This document shows positions 24,049 to 35,851 of a stretch of 47,457 nucleotides of DNA, piece by piece. The notes under the pieces are model-generated. The model was not told where the DNA came from. It ran no database searches and worked only from the letters and a program-made list of their open reading frames with translations. The stretch is from NCBI RefSeq assembly GCF_001417955.2, contig NZ_LKTM01000320.1, positions 1-47,457 on the forward strand. The letters are read 5' to 3'. The stretch's first letter is position 1; each line of letters starts with the position of its first letter. The stretch comes from Mycobacterium gordonae. Its GTDB lineage: Bacteria > Actinomycetota > Actinomycetes > Mycobacteriales > Mycobacteriaceae. Made by a program: the position numbers and the translations under genes.

Positions 24049-25878
24049 TTACAGGTACTGCCCCAGGTTCGACTCGGTGTCGATGGCCCGCGACGCACTC
24101 GACGACTTGCCGGTGACCAGGGTGCGGATGTAGACGATCCGCTCGCCCTTCTTGCCCGAGATCCGCGCCCAGTCGTCGGGGTTGGTGGTGTTGGGCAGGT
24201 CCTCGTTCTCGGCGAACTCGTCGACAATCGAGTCGAGCAGATGCTGGATGCGCAGACCGGGCTGGCCCGTTTCCAACACCGACTTGATCGCGTTCTTTTT
24301 CGCGCGGTCGACCACGTTCTGAATCATCGCCCCGGAGTTGAAGTCCTTGAAGTACATGACTTCCTTGTCACCGTTGGCGTAGGTGACCTCCAGGAACCGG
24401 TTGTCGTCGATCTCGGCGTACATGCGCTCGACGACCTTCTCGATCATCGCCCTGATGCAGGCACCGCGGTCACCGTTGAACTCGGCCAGGTCATCAGCGT
24501 GCACCGGCAGCGTCTCGACCAGGTACTTCGAGAAGATGTCCTGTGCGGCTTCGGCGTCCGGTCGCTCGATCTTGATCTTCACGTCCAGACGGCCGGGCCG
24601 CAGGATGGCGGGGTCGATCATGTCCTCACGGTTGGAGGCGCCGATCACGATGACGTTCTCGAGCCCCTCCACCCCGTCGATCTCCGAGAGCAGCTGCGGA
24701 ACGACGGTCGTCTCGACGTCGGAGGAGACGCCGGTGCCGCGGGTGCGGAAGATCGAGTCCATCTCGTCGAAGAACACGATGACCGGGGTGCCCTCGGAGG
24801 CCTTCTCGCGGGCCCGCTGGAAAATCAGCCGGATGTGCCGCTCGGTCTCGCCGACGAACTTGTTGAGCAGCTCAGGGCCCTTGATGTTGAGGAAGTACGA
24901 CTTCGCCTCGCGGGCGTCGTCGCCGCGCAGGTCGGCCATCTTCTTGGCCAGGGAGTTGGCGACGGCCTTGGCGATCAGCGTCTTGCCGCACCCGGGCGGG
25001 CCGTAGAGCAGCACACCTTTGGGCGGACGCAACGCGTACTCGCGGTAGAGCTCCTTGTGCAGGAACGGCAACTCGACGGCATCGCGGATCTGCTCGATCT
25101 GGCGGGTTAGACCACCGATGTCCTCGTAGCTGACGTCGGGCACCTCCTCCAGCACCAGGTCCTCGACCTCGGCCTTGGGAATGCGCTCGAAGGCGTAGCC
25201 GGCCTTGGTGTCGACCAGCAGTGAGTCGCCCGGACGCAGCCGGCGCGGCCGGGTGTCGTCGTTGAGCGCGTCGGGGTGGCCTTCGGGGAGATCTTCGGCG
25301 ACCAGCGGCTCGGCCAGCCACACAATGCGCTCCTCGTCGGCGTGGCCGACTACCAACGCACGGTGACCGTCGGCCAGCAACTCACGCAGCGTGGAGATCT
25401 CGCCAACCGACTCGTACGTCCCGGCCTCGACCACCGTCAGCGCCTCGTTGAGCCGGACCGTCTGGCCCTTCCTCAAGAGGGAGGTGTCGATGTTGGGTGA
25501 GCACGTCAGCCGCATCTTGCGGCCCGAGGTGAACACGTCGACGGTTTCGTCGTCGTGAGTCCCCAACAGCACCCCGTAGCCGCTCGGCGGCTGTCCGAGC
25601 CGATCGACTTCCTCCCGCAGCGCCAGTAGCTGCTGGCGGGCCTCTTTCAGAGTTTCCATCAACTTGGAATTGCGAGCCGCGAGCGAGTCGATTCGGGCTT
25701 CGAGCTGGTGCACGTCGCGCGCCGAACGCGCGGGGCTCTGGTGGCCGACCGCGTTATCGAGTTGCTCGCGCAGGGCCGCGGCCTCACGCCGCAGCTGTTC
25801 GAGTTCGGCAGCGTCGTCGCTGGACAGGGGGATATCGCGAGGGGTCTTGAATGCTTCAGAACGCTCTGAGTCACCCAT
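24049..25878 (-). CDS. mpa: Mycobacterial proteasomal AAA ATPase Mpa (ARC)
   Basis: A 609-residue AAA ATPase, the same length as Mtb Mpa (Rv2115c). An N-terminal coiled coil (about 20-95) recognises Pup. Two OB-fold regions follow (TVDVFTSGRKMRLTCSPN). The AAA domain has Walker A GPPGCGKT near 300, Walker B VIVFFDEMDS near 370 and the arginine-finger region ILRPGRLDVKI. The C-terminus ends GQYL; this terminal Gln-Tyr-Leu tail docks into the PrcA ring. The start ATG 25878 (MGDSERSEAF) follows a GGAG Shine-Dalgarno; 16 extra upstream codons are not used. It is separated from prcBA by the Rv2113-, Rv2114- and PPE-like genes. Confidence 0.97.
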   Translation of the reverse strand: MGDSERSEAFKTPRDIPLSSDDAAELEQLRREAAALREQLDNAVGHQSPARSARDVHQLEARIDSLAARNSKLMETLKEARQQLLALREEVDRLGQPPSGYGVLLGTHDDETVDVFTSGRKMRLTCSPNIDTSLLRKGQTVRLNEALTVVEAGTYESVGEISTLRELLADGHRALVVGHADEERIVWLAEPLVAEDLPEGHPDALNDDTRPRRLRPGDSLLVDTKAGYAFERIPKAEVEDLVLEEVPDVSYEDIGGLTRQIEQIRDAVELPFLHKELYREYALRPPKGVLLYGPPGCGKTLIAKAVANSLAKKMADLRGDDAREAKSYFLNIKGPELLNKFVGETERHIRLIFQRAREKASEGTPVIVFFDEMDSIFRTRGTGVSSDVETTVVPQLLSEIDGVEGLENVIVIGASNREDMIDPAILRPGRLDVKIKIERPDAEAAQDIFSKYLVETLPVHADDLAEFNGDRGACIRAMIEKVVERMYAEIDDNRFLEVTYANGDKEVMYFKDFNSGAMIQNVVDRAKKNAIKSVLETGQPGLRIQHLLDSIVDEFAENEDLPNTTNPDDWARISGKKGERIVYIRTLVTGKSSSASRAIDTESNLGQYL

Positions 25879-25997
25879 GTTGCGCTCCTTTCCCGCACCA
25901 GGAATAGGTGTGGCGGATACCCCCAACGCTACCGGTCAACCACGATCGATGTGCGCAGTCAAATGCCGTTTGAAAGTTACAAGTTGGGTCACGCTGG

Positions 25998-26003
25998 TAA
26001 TCT
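25998..26003 (+). promoter_or_regulatory. Possible -10 box TAATCT of the small-ORF/lppK unit
   Basis: TAATCT would start transcription at about 26010, leaving a leader of about 27 bases before the small ORF. A weak TTACAA lies about 15 bases upstream as a possible -35. Confidence 0.35.
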
Positions 26004-26036
26004 CGGCTTCTATTCGGGCCGAGCGAAAGGACTTCT

Positions 26037-26141
26037 GTGACCACGAAATCCCTAGCCACAGCCGTTCTGACCGCCACGTTGGACCCCGTGGTGGGCCCCG
26101 ATGTGAATTGCACCGCAGTCGGCTCCACAGCCTGCGATTGA
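26037..26141 (+). CDS. Candidate 34-residue small protein or leader peptide upstream of lppK
   Basis: A GTG at 26037 preceded by AAAGGA at a 5-base spacing, a strong Shine-Dalgarno, opens a 34-codon frame ending TGA at 26139-26141. The product starts VTTKSLATAVLTATLDPVVG and ends VNCTAVGSTACD, with two Cys in the last ten residues. Its stop lies 11 bases before the lppK ATG, which itself lacks a Shine-Dalgarno, so lppK may be translated by coupling. I recognise no family. Alternatively it is a chance ORF or a decayed signal peptide. Confidence 0.45.
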   Translation: MTTKSLATAVLTATLDPVVGPDVNCTAVGSTACD

Positions 26142-26152
26142 GCCTGTCCCGG

Positions 26153-26776
26153 ATGTCCGGCAACTTCTGCGTAACGCTGCGCACCGCCGTCACGGCGGTG
26201 GTGGTGCTGGCGACCGCCTGCTCGCACAACACGGCGCGGCAGCTGGACTCGTCCCAGACGCCGGGGCCACCACCGTCCTCGATCACCGTTGCGGCTCCAC
26301 CGAGCGCTCCCCTGCCGGCGCCCGAAGCCCTTACCGATGTGCTGGTCCGCCTCGCCGACCCGGCCGTCCCGGGGAGCAACAAACTAAACCTCGTGCAAGG
26401 TTCGACCCCGGAGGCGGCCGCGGCGCTGGACAGGTTCACCAATGCCGCGCGCGACGGCGGCTACCTGCCCATGACATTTACCGCGAACAACGTCGCATGG
26501 TCGGCCACCGATCCGTCGTGCGTCATGGCCACCGTCGTCGTCACGACCGCGAATCCCGACCGCCGGGAATTCACCTTCCCGATGGAGTTCGTCCCCAGCC
26601 AGGGAAATTGGCAGCTGTCCCGCAAGACCGCGGAGATGCTGCTGGCTCTGCAGAACTCCCGCAGTTCGACGGCCTCGTCGTCGGCTCCGGCCCCACCGCC
26701 CGTCCCGTCACCGAGTTCTCCTGCGTCCCCCAGCCCGGCGGCCGGGCCAACACTGACGCCGTCGCCGACGCCCTGA
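26153..26776 (+). CDS. lppK: Lipoprotein LppK
   Basis: A 207-residue lipoprotein resembling Mtb LppK (Rv2116). A short signal sequence (VTLRTAVTAVVVLATAC) has a variant lipobox ending ATAC; Cys23 would be the lipidated residue. After a Pro/Ser linker the domain reads PEALTDVLVRLADPAVPGSNKLNLVQGSTPEAAAALDRF in pieces and YLPMTFTANNVAWSATDPSCVMATVVVTT, close to Mtb LppK. The C-terminal 35 residues are Pro/Ser-rich. The fold resembles small anti-SigM or low-molecular-weight antigen MTB12-like domains, but function is unknown. It is followed after 4 bases by the DUF503 gene. Confidence 0.85.
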   Translation: MSGNFCVTLRTAVTAVVVLATACSHNTARQLDSSQTPGPPPSSITVAAPPSAPLPAPEALTDVLVRLADPAVPGSNKLNLVQGSTPEAAAALDRFTNAARDGGYLPMTFTANNVAWSATDPSCVMATVVVTTANPDRREFTFPMEFVPSQGNWQLSRKTAEMLLALQNSRSSTASSSAPAPPPVPSPSSPASPSPAAGPTLTPSPTP

Positions 26777-26780
26777 GCGC

Positions 26781-27074
26781 ATGTGGATCGGTTGGCTCGA
26801 ATTCGACGTGCTCTTGGGCGACGTGCACTCCCTCAAACAGAAGCGGTCGGTGATCCGGCCGGTCGTCGCCGAGTTGCAGCGCAAGTTCAGCGTCTCGGCG
26901 GCAGAGACCGATGCGCACGAGCTGCACCGGCGCGCCGGCATCGGCGTCGCCATGGTGTCGCGGGACCGGGCCCACGCGGTGGACGTCCTCGACGCGGCAG
27001 AGAGGTTGGTCGCGGCGCATCCGGAGTTTGAGTTGCTGTCGGTGCGGCGGGGGCTGAACCGAAGCGATGACTGA
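26781..27074 (+). CDS. DUF503 family protein (Rv2117-like)
   Basis: A 97-residue soluble protein starting MWIGWLEFDVLLGDVHSLKQKRSVIRPVVAELQRKF, the DUF503 signature (YlxP family), with a conserved ELHRRAGIGVAMVSRD segment. The fold is a small ferredoxin-like domain; homologues often sit next to translation factor genes, but their role is unsettled. It follows lppK by 4 bases and ends exactly against the convergent trmI stop. Confidence 0.88.
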   Translation: MWIGWLEFDVLLGDVHSLKQKRSVIRPVVAELQRKFSVSAAETDAHELHRRAGIGVAMVSRDRAHAVDVLDAAERLVAAHPEFELLSVRRGLNRSDD

Positions 27075-27917
27075 CTAGCCGTCCCGTCCCTCGCGCTTGC
27101 GGCCCAGCGGCGCCGGCGCGACCGCACCCGGGGCCAACCGGCGGGTGGCCACCAGAAATGCGGTGTGGCCGCGCATCGTGTGCTGAGGCCGCACGGCCAG
27201 ACCGACGACGTTCCACCCGCGCTGCATCGTCTCCCAGGACCGCGGCTCGGTCCAGCACTGCTGGGCCCGCACCGCTTCGACCACTTTCGAGAGCTGCGTG
27301 ACGGTGGCGACGTAGATCAACAACACGCCGCCGGCGACCACCAACCGCGACACCGCGTCCAGCACCTCCCACGGCGCCAACATGTCCAGCACCGCCCGGT
27401 CGAAAGAGGCGTCGGGAAATTCTGAATCGGCGACGTCGCTGATGATCAGCTGCCAGTTCTCCGGCGCCTGACCGTAAAAATTCGAGACGTTGCGCCGCGC
27501 GTGTTCGGCATGGTCCGCGCGTGCTTCGTACGAGACCACCTCGCCCTTTGGCCCGACCGCCCGCAGCAGGGAGAGGGTCAGCGCACCGGATCCGGCGCCG
27601 GCCTCGAGCACCCGGGCGCCGGGGAAGATGTCTCCCTCGTGAATGATCTGGGCGGCGTCCTTGGGGTAGATCACCTGCGGTCCGCGCGGCATCGACATGA
27701 CGTAGTCGACCAGCAGCGGCCGCAGCACGAGAAAGTGGGCGCCGTTGCTGGATTTGACGACACTGCCCTGCTCTAGGCCGATCAGGACGTCGTGTGCGAT
27801 CCGGCCGCGGTGGGTGTGGAACTCGGCGCCCGCCGTCAGGGTGATCGTGTAGTGACGCCCCTTGGCGTCGGTGAGCTGGACGCGCTCTCCGACGGTGAAC
27901 GGACCGGTTGCTGACAC
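27075..27917 (-). CDS. trmI: tRNA (adenine-58-N1)-methyltransferase TrmI
   Basis: A 280-residue class I methyltransferase, the same length as Mtb Rv2118c. A beta-barrel N-terminal domain (1-70) precedes the Rossmann domain. The SAM-binding motif is VLEAGAGSGALTLSLLRAVG at about 105-125, with the acidic ribose-binding residue in VVSYEARADHAEHARRNV and catalytic-site DMLAPWEV. It makes m1A58 in the T-loop of tRNA as a tetramer. The start GTG 27917 (MSATGPFTVGERVQL) follows the Mtb sequence; a much longer open frame upstream runs antisense to the nuclease gene and is discarded. Confidence 0.95.
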   Translation of the reverse strand: MSATGPFTVGERVQLTDAKGRHYTITLTAGAEFHTHRGRIAHDVLIGLEQGSVVKSSNGAHFLVLRPLLVDYVMSMPRGPQVIYPKDAAQIIHEGDIFPGARVLEAGAGSGALTLSLLRAVGPKGEVVSYEARADHAEHARRNVSNFYGQAPENWQLIISDVADSEFPDASFDRAVLDMLAPWEVLDAVSRLVVAGGVLLIYVATVTQLSKVVEAVRAQQCWTEPRSWETMQRGWNVVGLAVRPQHTMRGHTAFLVATRRLAPGAVAPAPLGRKREGRDG

Positions 27918-27989
27918 GGCGTACAGCGTGCCAGCCGACGCACCGAAGCCAGTGGTCGGGGTTGACCGAGATTTGTCGTAGCCCAGTCC

Positions 27990-27995
27990 TAGGCT
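27990..27995 (+). promoter_or_regulatory. -10 box TAGGCT, leaderless promoter of the RecB-like nuclease gene
   Basis: TAGGCT is followed by 6 bases and ATG 28002. No Shine-Dalgarno precedes the ATG. Confidence 0.45.
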
Positions 27996-28001
27996 GCGAA
28001 T

Positions 28002-28877
28002 ATGACGGACCAACCGGAGACACGCGCCAGGCCGGCGCTGTCGCCGTCGCGGGCCGCCGACTTCAAGCAGTGCCCGCTGCTGTACCGGTTCCGGGCGATC
28101 GACCGGTTGCCGGAAGCGCCGTCGACGGCACAGGTGCGCGGCTCGGTCGTCCACGCCGCCCTCGAGCAGCTGTACGGGCTGCCCGCGCCGCAACGCGGCC
28201 CGGACACCGCCTATGCGCTGCTCGACGGCGCATGGGAGCGGGTGGTCTCCGGCCAGCCGGAGCTGGCGGCCGACCTGCCCCCTGAGCTGCGCGCCGAGCT
28301 GCTGAGCGAGGCTCGTGCCCTGCTGTCGGGCTACTACCGGTTGGAAGACCCGACGCGGTTCGAGCCGCAATGTTGTGAACAGCGGGTGGAGGTGGAACTC
28401 GCCGACGGAACGCTGCTTCGCGGCTACATCGACCGGATCGATGTCGCGGTCACCGGCGAACTGCGCGTGGTGGACTATAAGACCGGCAAAGCGCCGCCGG
28501 CCGCACGGGCTGGGTTCGATTCCAGGGCCGAGTTCAAGGCGATGTTCCAGATGAAGTTCTACGCGGTGGCCCTACTTCGTTCCCGGGGCGTGCTGCCCGC
28601 CCGGCTGCGCCTGATCTATCTGGCCGACGGCCAGGTGCTTGATTACGCTCCCGACCACGACGAACTGCTGCGCTTCGAGAAGACGCTGATGGCGATCTGG
28701 CGTGCGATTCAAACCGCCGGACAGACCGGTGACTTCCGGCCCAGCCCGTCGCGATTGTGTGACTGGTGCCCACACCAGGCGCACTGCCCGGCCTTCGGCG
28801 GAACGCCCCCGCCCTACCCGGGTTGGCCGCAGTTCACGCCTCAGCCGACCCGGCGGTCGACCGAGCCGGCGGCGTGA
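28002..28877 (+). CDS. RecB-type PD-(D/E)xK nuclease with predicted Fe-S cluster (Rv2119-like)
   Basis: A 291-residue nuclease of the RecB/Cas4/AddB type. Catalytic residues are visible: His51 (GSVVHAALEQL), Asp144 (GYIDRIDV), and Asp158-x-Lys160 (VVDYKTGK). Four cysteines typical of a 4Fe-4S cluster are present: Cys24 (FKQCPLLYRF) and Cys253, Cys256 and Cys262 (LCDWCPHQAHC). It lacks helicase domains, so it is a stand-alone exonuclease, probably in DNA repair or end processing. It is divergent from trmI, with about 84 bases between starts. Confidence 0.93.
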   Translation: MTDQPETRARPALSPSRAADFKQCPLLYRFRAIDRLPEAPSTAQVRGSVVHAALEQLYGLPAPQRGPDTAYALLDGAWERVVSGQPELAADLPPELRAELLSEARALLSGYYRLEDPTRFEPQCCEQRVEVELADGTLLRGYIDRIDVAVTGELRVVDYKTGKAPPAARAGFDSRAEFKAMFQMKFYAVALLRSRGVLPARLRLIYLADGQVLDYAPDHDELLRFEKTLMAIWRAIQTAGQTGDFRPSPSRLCDWCPHQAHCPAFGGTPPPYPGWPQFTPQPTRRSTEPAA

Positions 28878-28955
28878 GCCGACAGCCGTTCCCGATTTGA
28901 TTGCCGGGCAAAGCACTTCGTTTGCGTGAGGCGATGTCCATCAAACGATGGAGAA

Positions 28956-30332
28956 TCAGTCGAGCGGTGACATCTCCTGCAGCACCGTGGGAATCAGCTC
29001 ACTGACCGTGGGATGGATGTGCATGGTGCGCGACAGCGTCGTGTAGGGCGCCTTCGCCGACATCACGTCCAGTACGCAGTGCACGGCCTCGTCGCCACCT
29101 ACGCCGAAAATGGCGGCACCCAGGATCTCGTCGGTGTCGGCGTCGACGACGACCTTCATAAACCCTTGCGTTTCACCCTTTTCGACCGCTCGCCCGACAC
29201 GTGTCATCGGCCGCTTGCCTACCAGCACCTTGTGGCCGGCGGCACGGGCCTGCTCGACGGTCATGCCCGCCCGCCCCAGCGGCGGGTCGATGTAGAGCGC
29301 ATAGGTGGTGATGCGGTCACTGACCCGGCGCGGATCGTCATCGAGCAGATTGGCCGCGACGATCTCGAAATCGTTGTAGGAGGTGTGGGTGAAGGCGCCT
29401 TTGCCGTTGCAGTCACCGAGTGCCCAGATGTGGTCGACGTTGGTCTTGAGCTGATCGTCGACCACGATGTAGCCCCGGGCGTCAGTTTCCACGCCGGCCG
29501 CCGCCAGGCCCAGGTCGTCGGTGTTCGGCTGTCGCCCCACCGCCAGCAGCAGGTGGCTGCCCGCGACGGGCTCCACCCCGGAAGCCGGTGTGAGCTCAAA
29601 ACCCTTATCGGTCTTGGCAATCCGCACATCGTCAGCACCGGTGACGACGTCGATACCTTCACCCTCCAGGATCTCCCGGATGGTGGCCGAGACGTCCTCG
29701 TCCTCCCGTGAGGCGAGGCGGGGCCCCCGCTCGACGACGGTGACGCGCGCACCGAACCTGCGGTACATCTGGGCGAACTCCAGCGCGATGTAGCTTCCGC
29801 CCACCACGACGAGATGCTCGGGCACCGTGTCGAGATCCATGATCGTCACGTTGGTCAGGTAGTCGACCTCGTCGAGGCCGGGAATGCTCGGTATGACCGC
29901 CCGGCCGCCGACGTTGAGGAAGATCCGGTCGGCCCGGAGCAGCTCGTCACCGACCCTGATGGTGTGCGGGTCCTCGAAGCGGGCGTGCCCGCGAAAGAAG
30001 GTGGTGCCGTCCATGCCGTCCAACCATTTTTCGACGCCGTGGCGGTCCTTGAGCATGATGTCGTCTTTGCGGGCCTTGACTTTCGCCATGTCGACGGTGA
30101 CCGGCCCGGTCCCGACGCCGTACTCGGCGCCCCGACGTGCCAGGTGTGCGGCGTGCGCACTGGCGACCAGCGTCTTGGTCGGGATGCAGCCGTAGTTGAC
30201 GCAGGTGCCGCCGACGTGCTGGCGCTCGATGACCGCGACCCGCTGCCCTGCAGCGCTGAGCCGGCCTGCGAGCGGCGGTCCAGCCTGACCGGCCCCGACG
30301 ACGATTGCGTCGAATCGCCGGGTTTCTGTCAC
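28956..30332 (-). CDS. FAD-dependent pyridine nucleotide-disulfide oxidoreductase, mercuric-reductase-like
   Basis: A 458-residue class I flavin disulfide reductase. FAD motif GAGQAG (13-18), redox disulfide Cys44/Cys49 (GGTCVNYGCIPTK), second dinucleotide fold VVVGGSYIALEFA near 175, the second FAD motif HIWALGDCNG near 300 and the active-site His in HIHPTVSEL near the end are all present. The substrate cannot be told: annotations for such proteins vary between mercuric reductase, mycothione reductase and dihydrolipoamide dehydrogenase. It lacks the extra Hg-binding cysteines at the C-terminus and an N-terminal HMA domain, so mercury reduction is unlikely. It overlaps the DUF4126 gene by 4 bases (GTGA). 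It is absent from this position in Mtb. Confidence 0.88.
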   Translation of the reverse strand: MTETRRFDAIVVGAGQAGPPLAGRLSAAGQRVAVIERQHVGGTCVNYGCIPTKTLVASAHAAHLARRGAEYGVGTGPVTVDMAKVKARKDDIMLKDRHGVEKWLDGMDGTTFFRGHARFEDPHTIRVGDELLRADRIFLNVGGRAVIPSIPGLDEVDYLTNVTIMDLDTVPEHLVVVGGSYIALEFAQMYRRFGARVTVVERGPRLASREDEDVSATIREILEGEGIDVVTGADDVRIAKTDKGFELTPASGVEPVAGSHLLLAVGRQPNTDDLGLAAAGVETDARGYIVVDDQLKTNVDHIWALGDCNGKGAFTHTSYNDFEIVAANLLDDDPRRVSDRITTYALYIDPPLGRAGMTVEQARAAGHKVLVGKRPMTRVGRAVEKGETQGFMKVVVDADTDEILGAAIFGVGGDEAVHCVLDVMSAKAPYTTLSRTMHIHPTVSELIPTVLQEMSPLD

Positions 30333-30811
30333 AGTGCGGCTGCCGCAGCGACGATGGCGAACGCGCCCAGCACCGCGACGGCGTCCTCCAGCAGCGCGAT
30401 CGGCAGGTCATGGCCGCCGTTCTTGGCGACCAGCGCGCGGCGAGCCTGGAATCCTCCTATCGTGCCGAGCACCGCGCCGACGATTCCGGCGCCCAGCGCA
30501 GCCCACTTGTGTCCCCAGGCGGTGCCGATGACCGCCGCGGCGAACCCACCCATGATGAGGCGGACGGCGAAGACCGGCGGGGCGGTGCGCGGCGGCGTCT
30601 TGGGCAGCTTGTCGTTCACCAGTTCCGCGACCGCAAGCAGGCTCAGGATCACCACCGTCACCAGGTTTCCCACCCAGGACGCCCAGGTGCCGTGCAGATT
30701 GAGCCAGCTGAGGAAGACCGCCCAGGAGACCGCGGCCGGAGCGGTCAGCGACCGCAACCCGGCGACGACACCGATCAACAGAGCGAGAAGAAGAACGAGA
30801 ACCTGCGTCAC
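30329..30811 (-). CDS. DUF4126 membrane protein (Rv2120c-like)
   Basis: A 160-residue protein with four predicted membrane helices (about 3-24, 44-66, 82-105, 137-158), starting VLVLLLALLIGVVAGLRSLTAPAAVSWA, which matches DUF4126. A basic patch FQARRALVAKNGGHDLP is conserved. Function is unknown. The start GTG 30811 has a perfect AGGAGG Shine-Dalgarno 7 bases upstream. It is the first gene of a two-gene unit with the flavin disulfide reductase. Confidence 0.88.
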   Translation of the reverse strand: MTQVLVLLLALLIGVVAGLRSLTAPAAVSWAVFLSWLNLHGTWASWVGNLVTVVILSLLAVAELVNDKLPKTPPRTAPPVFAVRLIMGGFAAAVIGTAWGHKWAALGAGIVGAVLGTIGGFQARRALVAKNGGHDLPIALLEDAVAVLGAFAIVAAAAAL

Positions 30812-30921
30812 AGCGATCCCTCCTGGGACAGACGTACAGCCTGGCGACGATAACGGGAAAGCCCTTACCCATCACAGCTGTCCCAGCGGGACGCTAACAC
30901 AGCTACGGCTGAGGCACAGGG

Positions 30922-31767
30922 TCAGAAACGGCAGAACCTGATGTCGGATGCCAGGATCGCTTTGGCTCCGATGGCGGCGAGTTCGTCCATGATGCCGTTG
31001 ACGCCGCGGCGCGGCACCAGCGCGCGCACGGCAACCCAGTCCGGGTCGGCCAGCGGCGCGATCGTCGGCGACTCGAGTCCCGGCGTGATCGACGTGGCCT
31101 GGTCCAGCGCCGAACGCGGGCAGTCGTAGTCGAGCATCAGGTACTGCTGGCCGAAAACGACGCCCTGCACCCGGGCCACCAATTGGTCGCGGGCCGCGCT
31201 GGTGTGGTCCTGCGCGCGTTCGATCAACACCGCCTCCGAATCACACAGCGGCTCCCCGAAGGCAACCAGATCGTGCAGGCTCAGCGTGCGGCCCGATCCC
31301 ACGACATCGGCGATGGCGTCGGCGACCCCGAGTTGCACCGAAATCTCCACCGCGCCGTCGAGCCTGATCACTGTGGCGTCAATCCCTTTAGCGGCCAGGT
31401 CTTTTCGTACCAAATTGGGATAGGCGGTGGCGATCCGTTTGCCCGCCAGGTCGCCGACAGTCCAGTCCCGCCCGGCCGGTCCGGCGTAACGGAATTTGGA
31501 GGACCCGAAGCCCAACGCCAGCCGCTCGCGAACCGGCGCATCGGAATCCAGCGCCAGATCCCGTCCGGTGATCCCGAAGTCGAGTTCCCCGGACCCGACA
31601 TAGATGGCGATGTCTTTGGGCCGGAGGAAGAAGAACTCGACGTTGTTGAGCGGGTCGATGACGGTGAGGTCTTTGGGATCGGTGCGACGGCGGTAGCCGG
31701 CCTCGGAGAGGATCTCGCTGGCCGGTTCGCTCAGCGCGCCCTTGTTGGGCACCGCGATGCGCAACAT
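30922..31767 (-). CDS. hisG: ATP phosphoribosyltransferase HisG
   Basis: A 281-residue long-form HisG (Mtb Rv2121c has 284). It catalyses the first step of histidine synthesis, joining ATP and PRPP. The N-terminus MLRIAVPNKGALSEPASEIL, the segment FFLRPKDIAIYVGSGELDFGITGRDL, and the PRPP-binding region VADAIADVVGSGRTLSLHDL are clear. The C-terminal 75 residues form the regulatory His-binding domain (WVAVRALVPRRGVNGIMDELAAIGAKAILAS). It follows hisE by 2 bases, so the two are co-translated. The ATG 31767 is preferred to an upstream extension over hisE. Confidence 0.96.
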   Translation of the reverse strand: MLRIAVPNKGALSEPASEILSEAGYRRRTDPKDLTVIDPLNNVEFFFLRPKDIAIYVGSGELDFGITGRDLALDSDAPVRERLALGFGSSKFRYAGPAGRDWTVGDLAGKRIATAYPNLVRKDLAAKGIDATVIRLDGAVEISVQLGVADAIADVVGSGRTLSLHDLVAFGEPLCDSEAVLIERAQDHTSAARDQLVARVQGVVFGQQYLMLDYDCPRSALDQATSITPGLESPTIAPLADPDWVAVRALVPRRGVNGIMDELAAIGAKAILASDIRFCRF

Positions 31768-31769
31768 GC

Positions 31770-32033
31770 TCACAGCTTCCGGTAGATGTCGTCGAGTGAC
31801 AGCCCGCGGGAGATCATCAGCACCTGCGTCCAGTACAGCAACTGGCTGATCTCCTCGGCCAACGCCTCGTCGGGTTCGTGCTCGGCGGCCAGCCACACCT
31901 CGCCGGCCTCCTCCAGGATCTTCTTGCCCAGTGTGTGCACGCCCGCGTCCAACGCGGCGACGGTGGCGCTGCCGGCCGGCCGGGTCCGGGCACGTTCACC
32001 GAGTTGGGCGAACAGCTCCTCGAAGGTCTTCAC
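31770..32033 (-). CDS. hisE: Phosphoribosyl-ATP pyrophosphohydrolase HisE
   Basis: A small all-helical MazG-like enzyme that converts phosphoribosyl-ATP to phosphoribosyl-AMP, step 2 of histidine synthesis. Family residues are seen in LGKKILEEAGEVWLAAEHEP and ALAEEISQLLYWTQVLMISRG, with the EExxE metal-binding pattern. The first regular start is GTG 32033 (VKTFEELF), giving 87 residues; the Mtb protein begins six residues earlier (MQQSLAVKTF), where this genome has CTG AAA CAA TCG, so a CTG start at about 32051 is possible. No good Shine-Dalgarno marks either. It lies 47 bases after metH. Confidence 0.92.
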   Translation of the reverse strand: MKTFEELFAQLGERARTRPAGSATVAALDAGVHTLGKKILEEAGEVWLAAEHEPDEALAEEISQLLYWTQVLMISRGLSLDDIYRKL

Positions 32034-32080
32034 GACCAGCGATTGTTTCAGACGTCGGCGCAACCGGCCGCGGGTAGGGC

Positions 32081-35827
<3,747 letters not shown>

Positions 35828-35834
35828 ATACGTT

Positions 35835-35851
35835 CCTTCCATAGCGGAAGG
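35835..35851 (-). promoter_or_regulatory. Hairpin sequestering the metH Shine-Dalgarno
   Basis: On the minus strand CCTTCC (35846-35851) pairs perfectly with GGAAGG (35835-35840) around a 5-base loop. GGAAGG is the metH Shine-Dalgarno, so the hairpin would block translation. Its 5' arm shares three bases (35849-35851) with the strand predicted to close the riboswitch pseudoknot, so only one of the two can form. Confidence 0.6.

Noticed and set aside
28956..30332. Calling the flavin reductase a true mercuric reductase
   Set aside because: There is no C-terminal vicinal Cys pair, no N-terminal metal-binding domain and no merR or merT nearby.
30880..30892. Hairpin GTCCC-AGC-GGGAC after hisG as a terminator
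   Set aside because: The stem is only five bases long and no T-run follows, so it is too weak to call.
35828..35842. ATG at 35842 as the metH start
   Set aside because: It lies in the loop of the hairpin with no Shine-Dalgarno, while GTG 35827 has GGAAGGA at ideal spacing.
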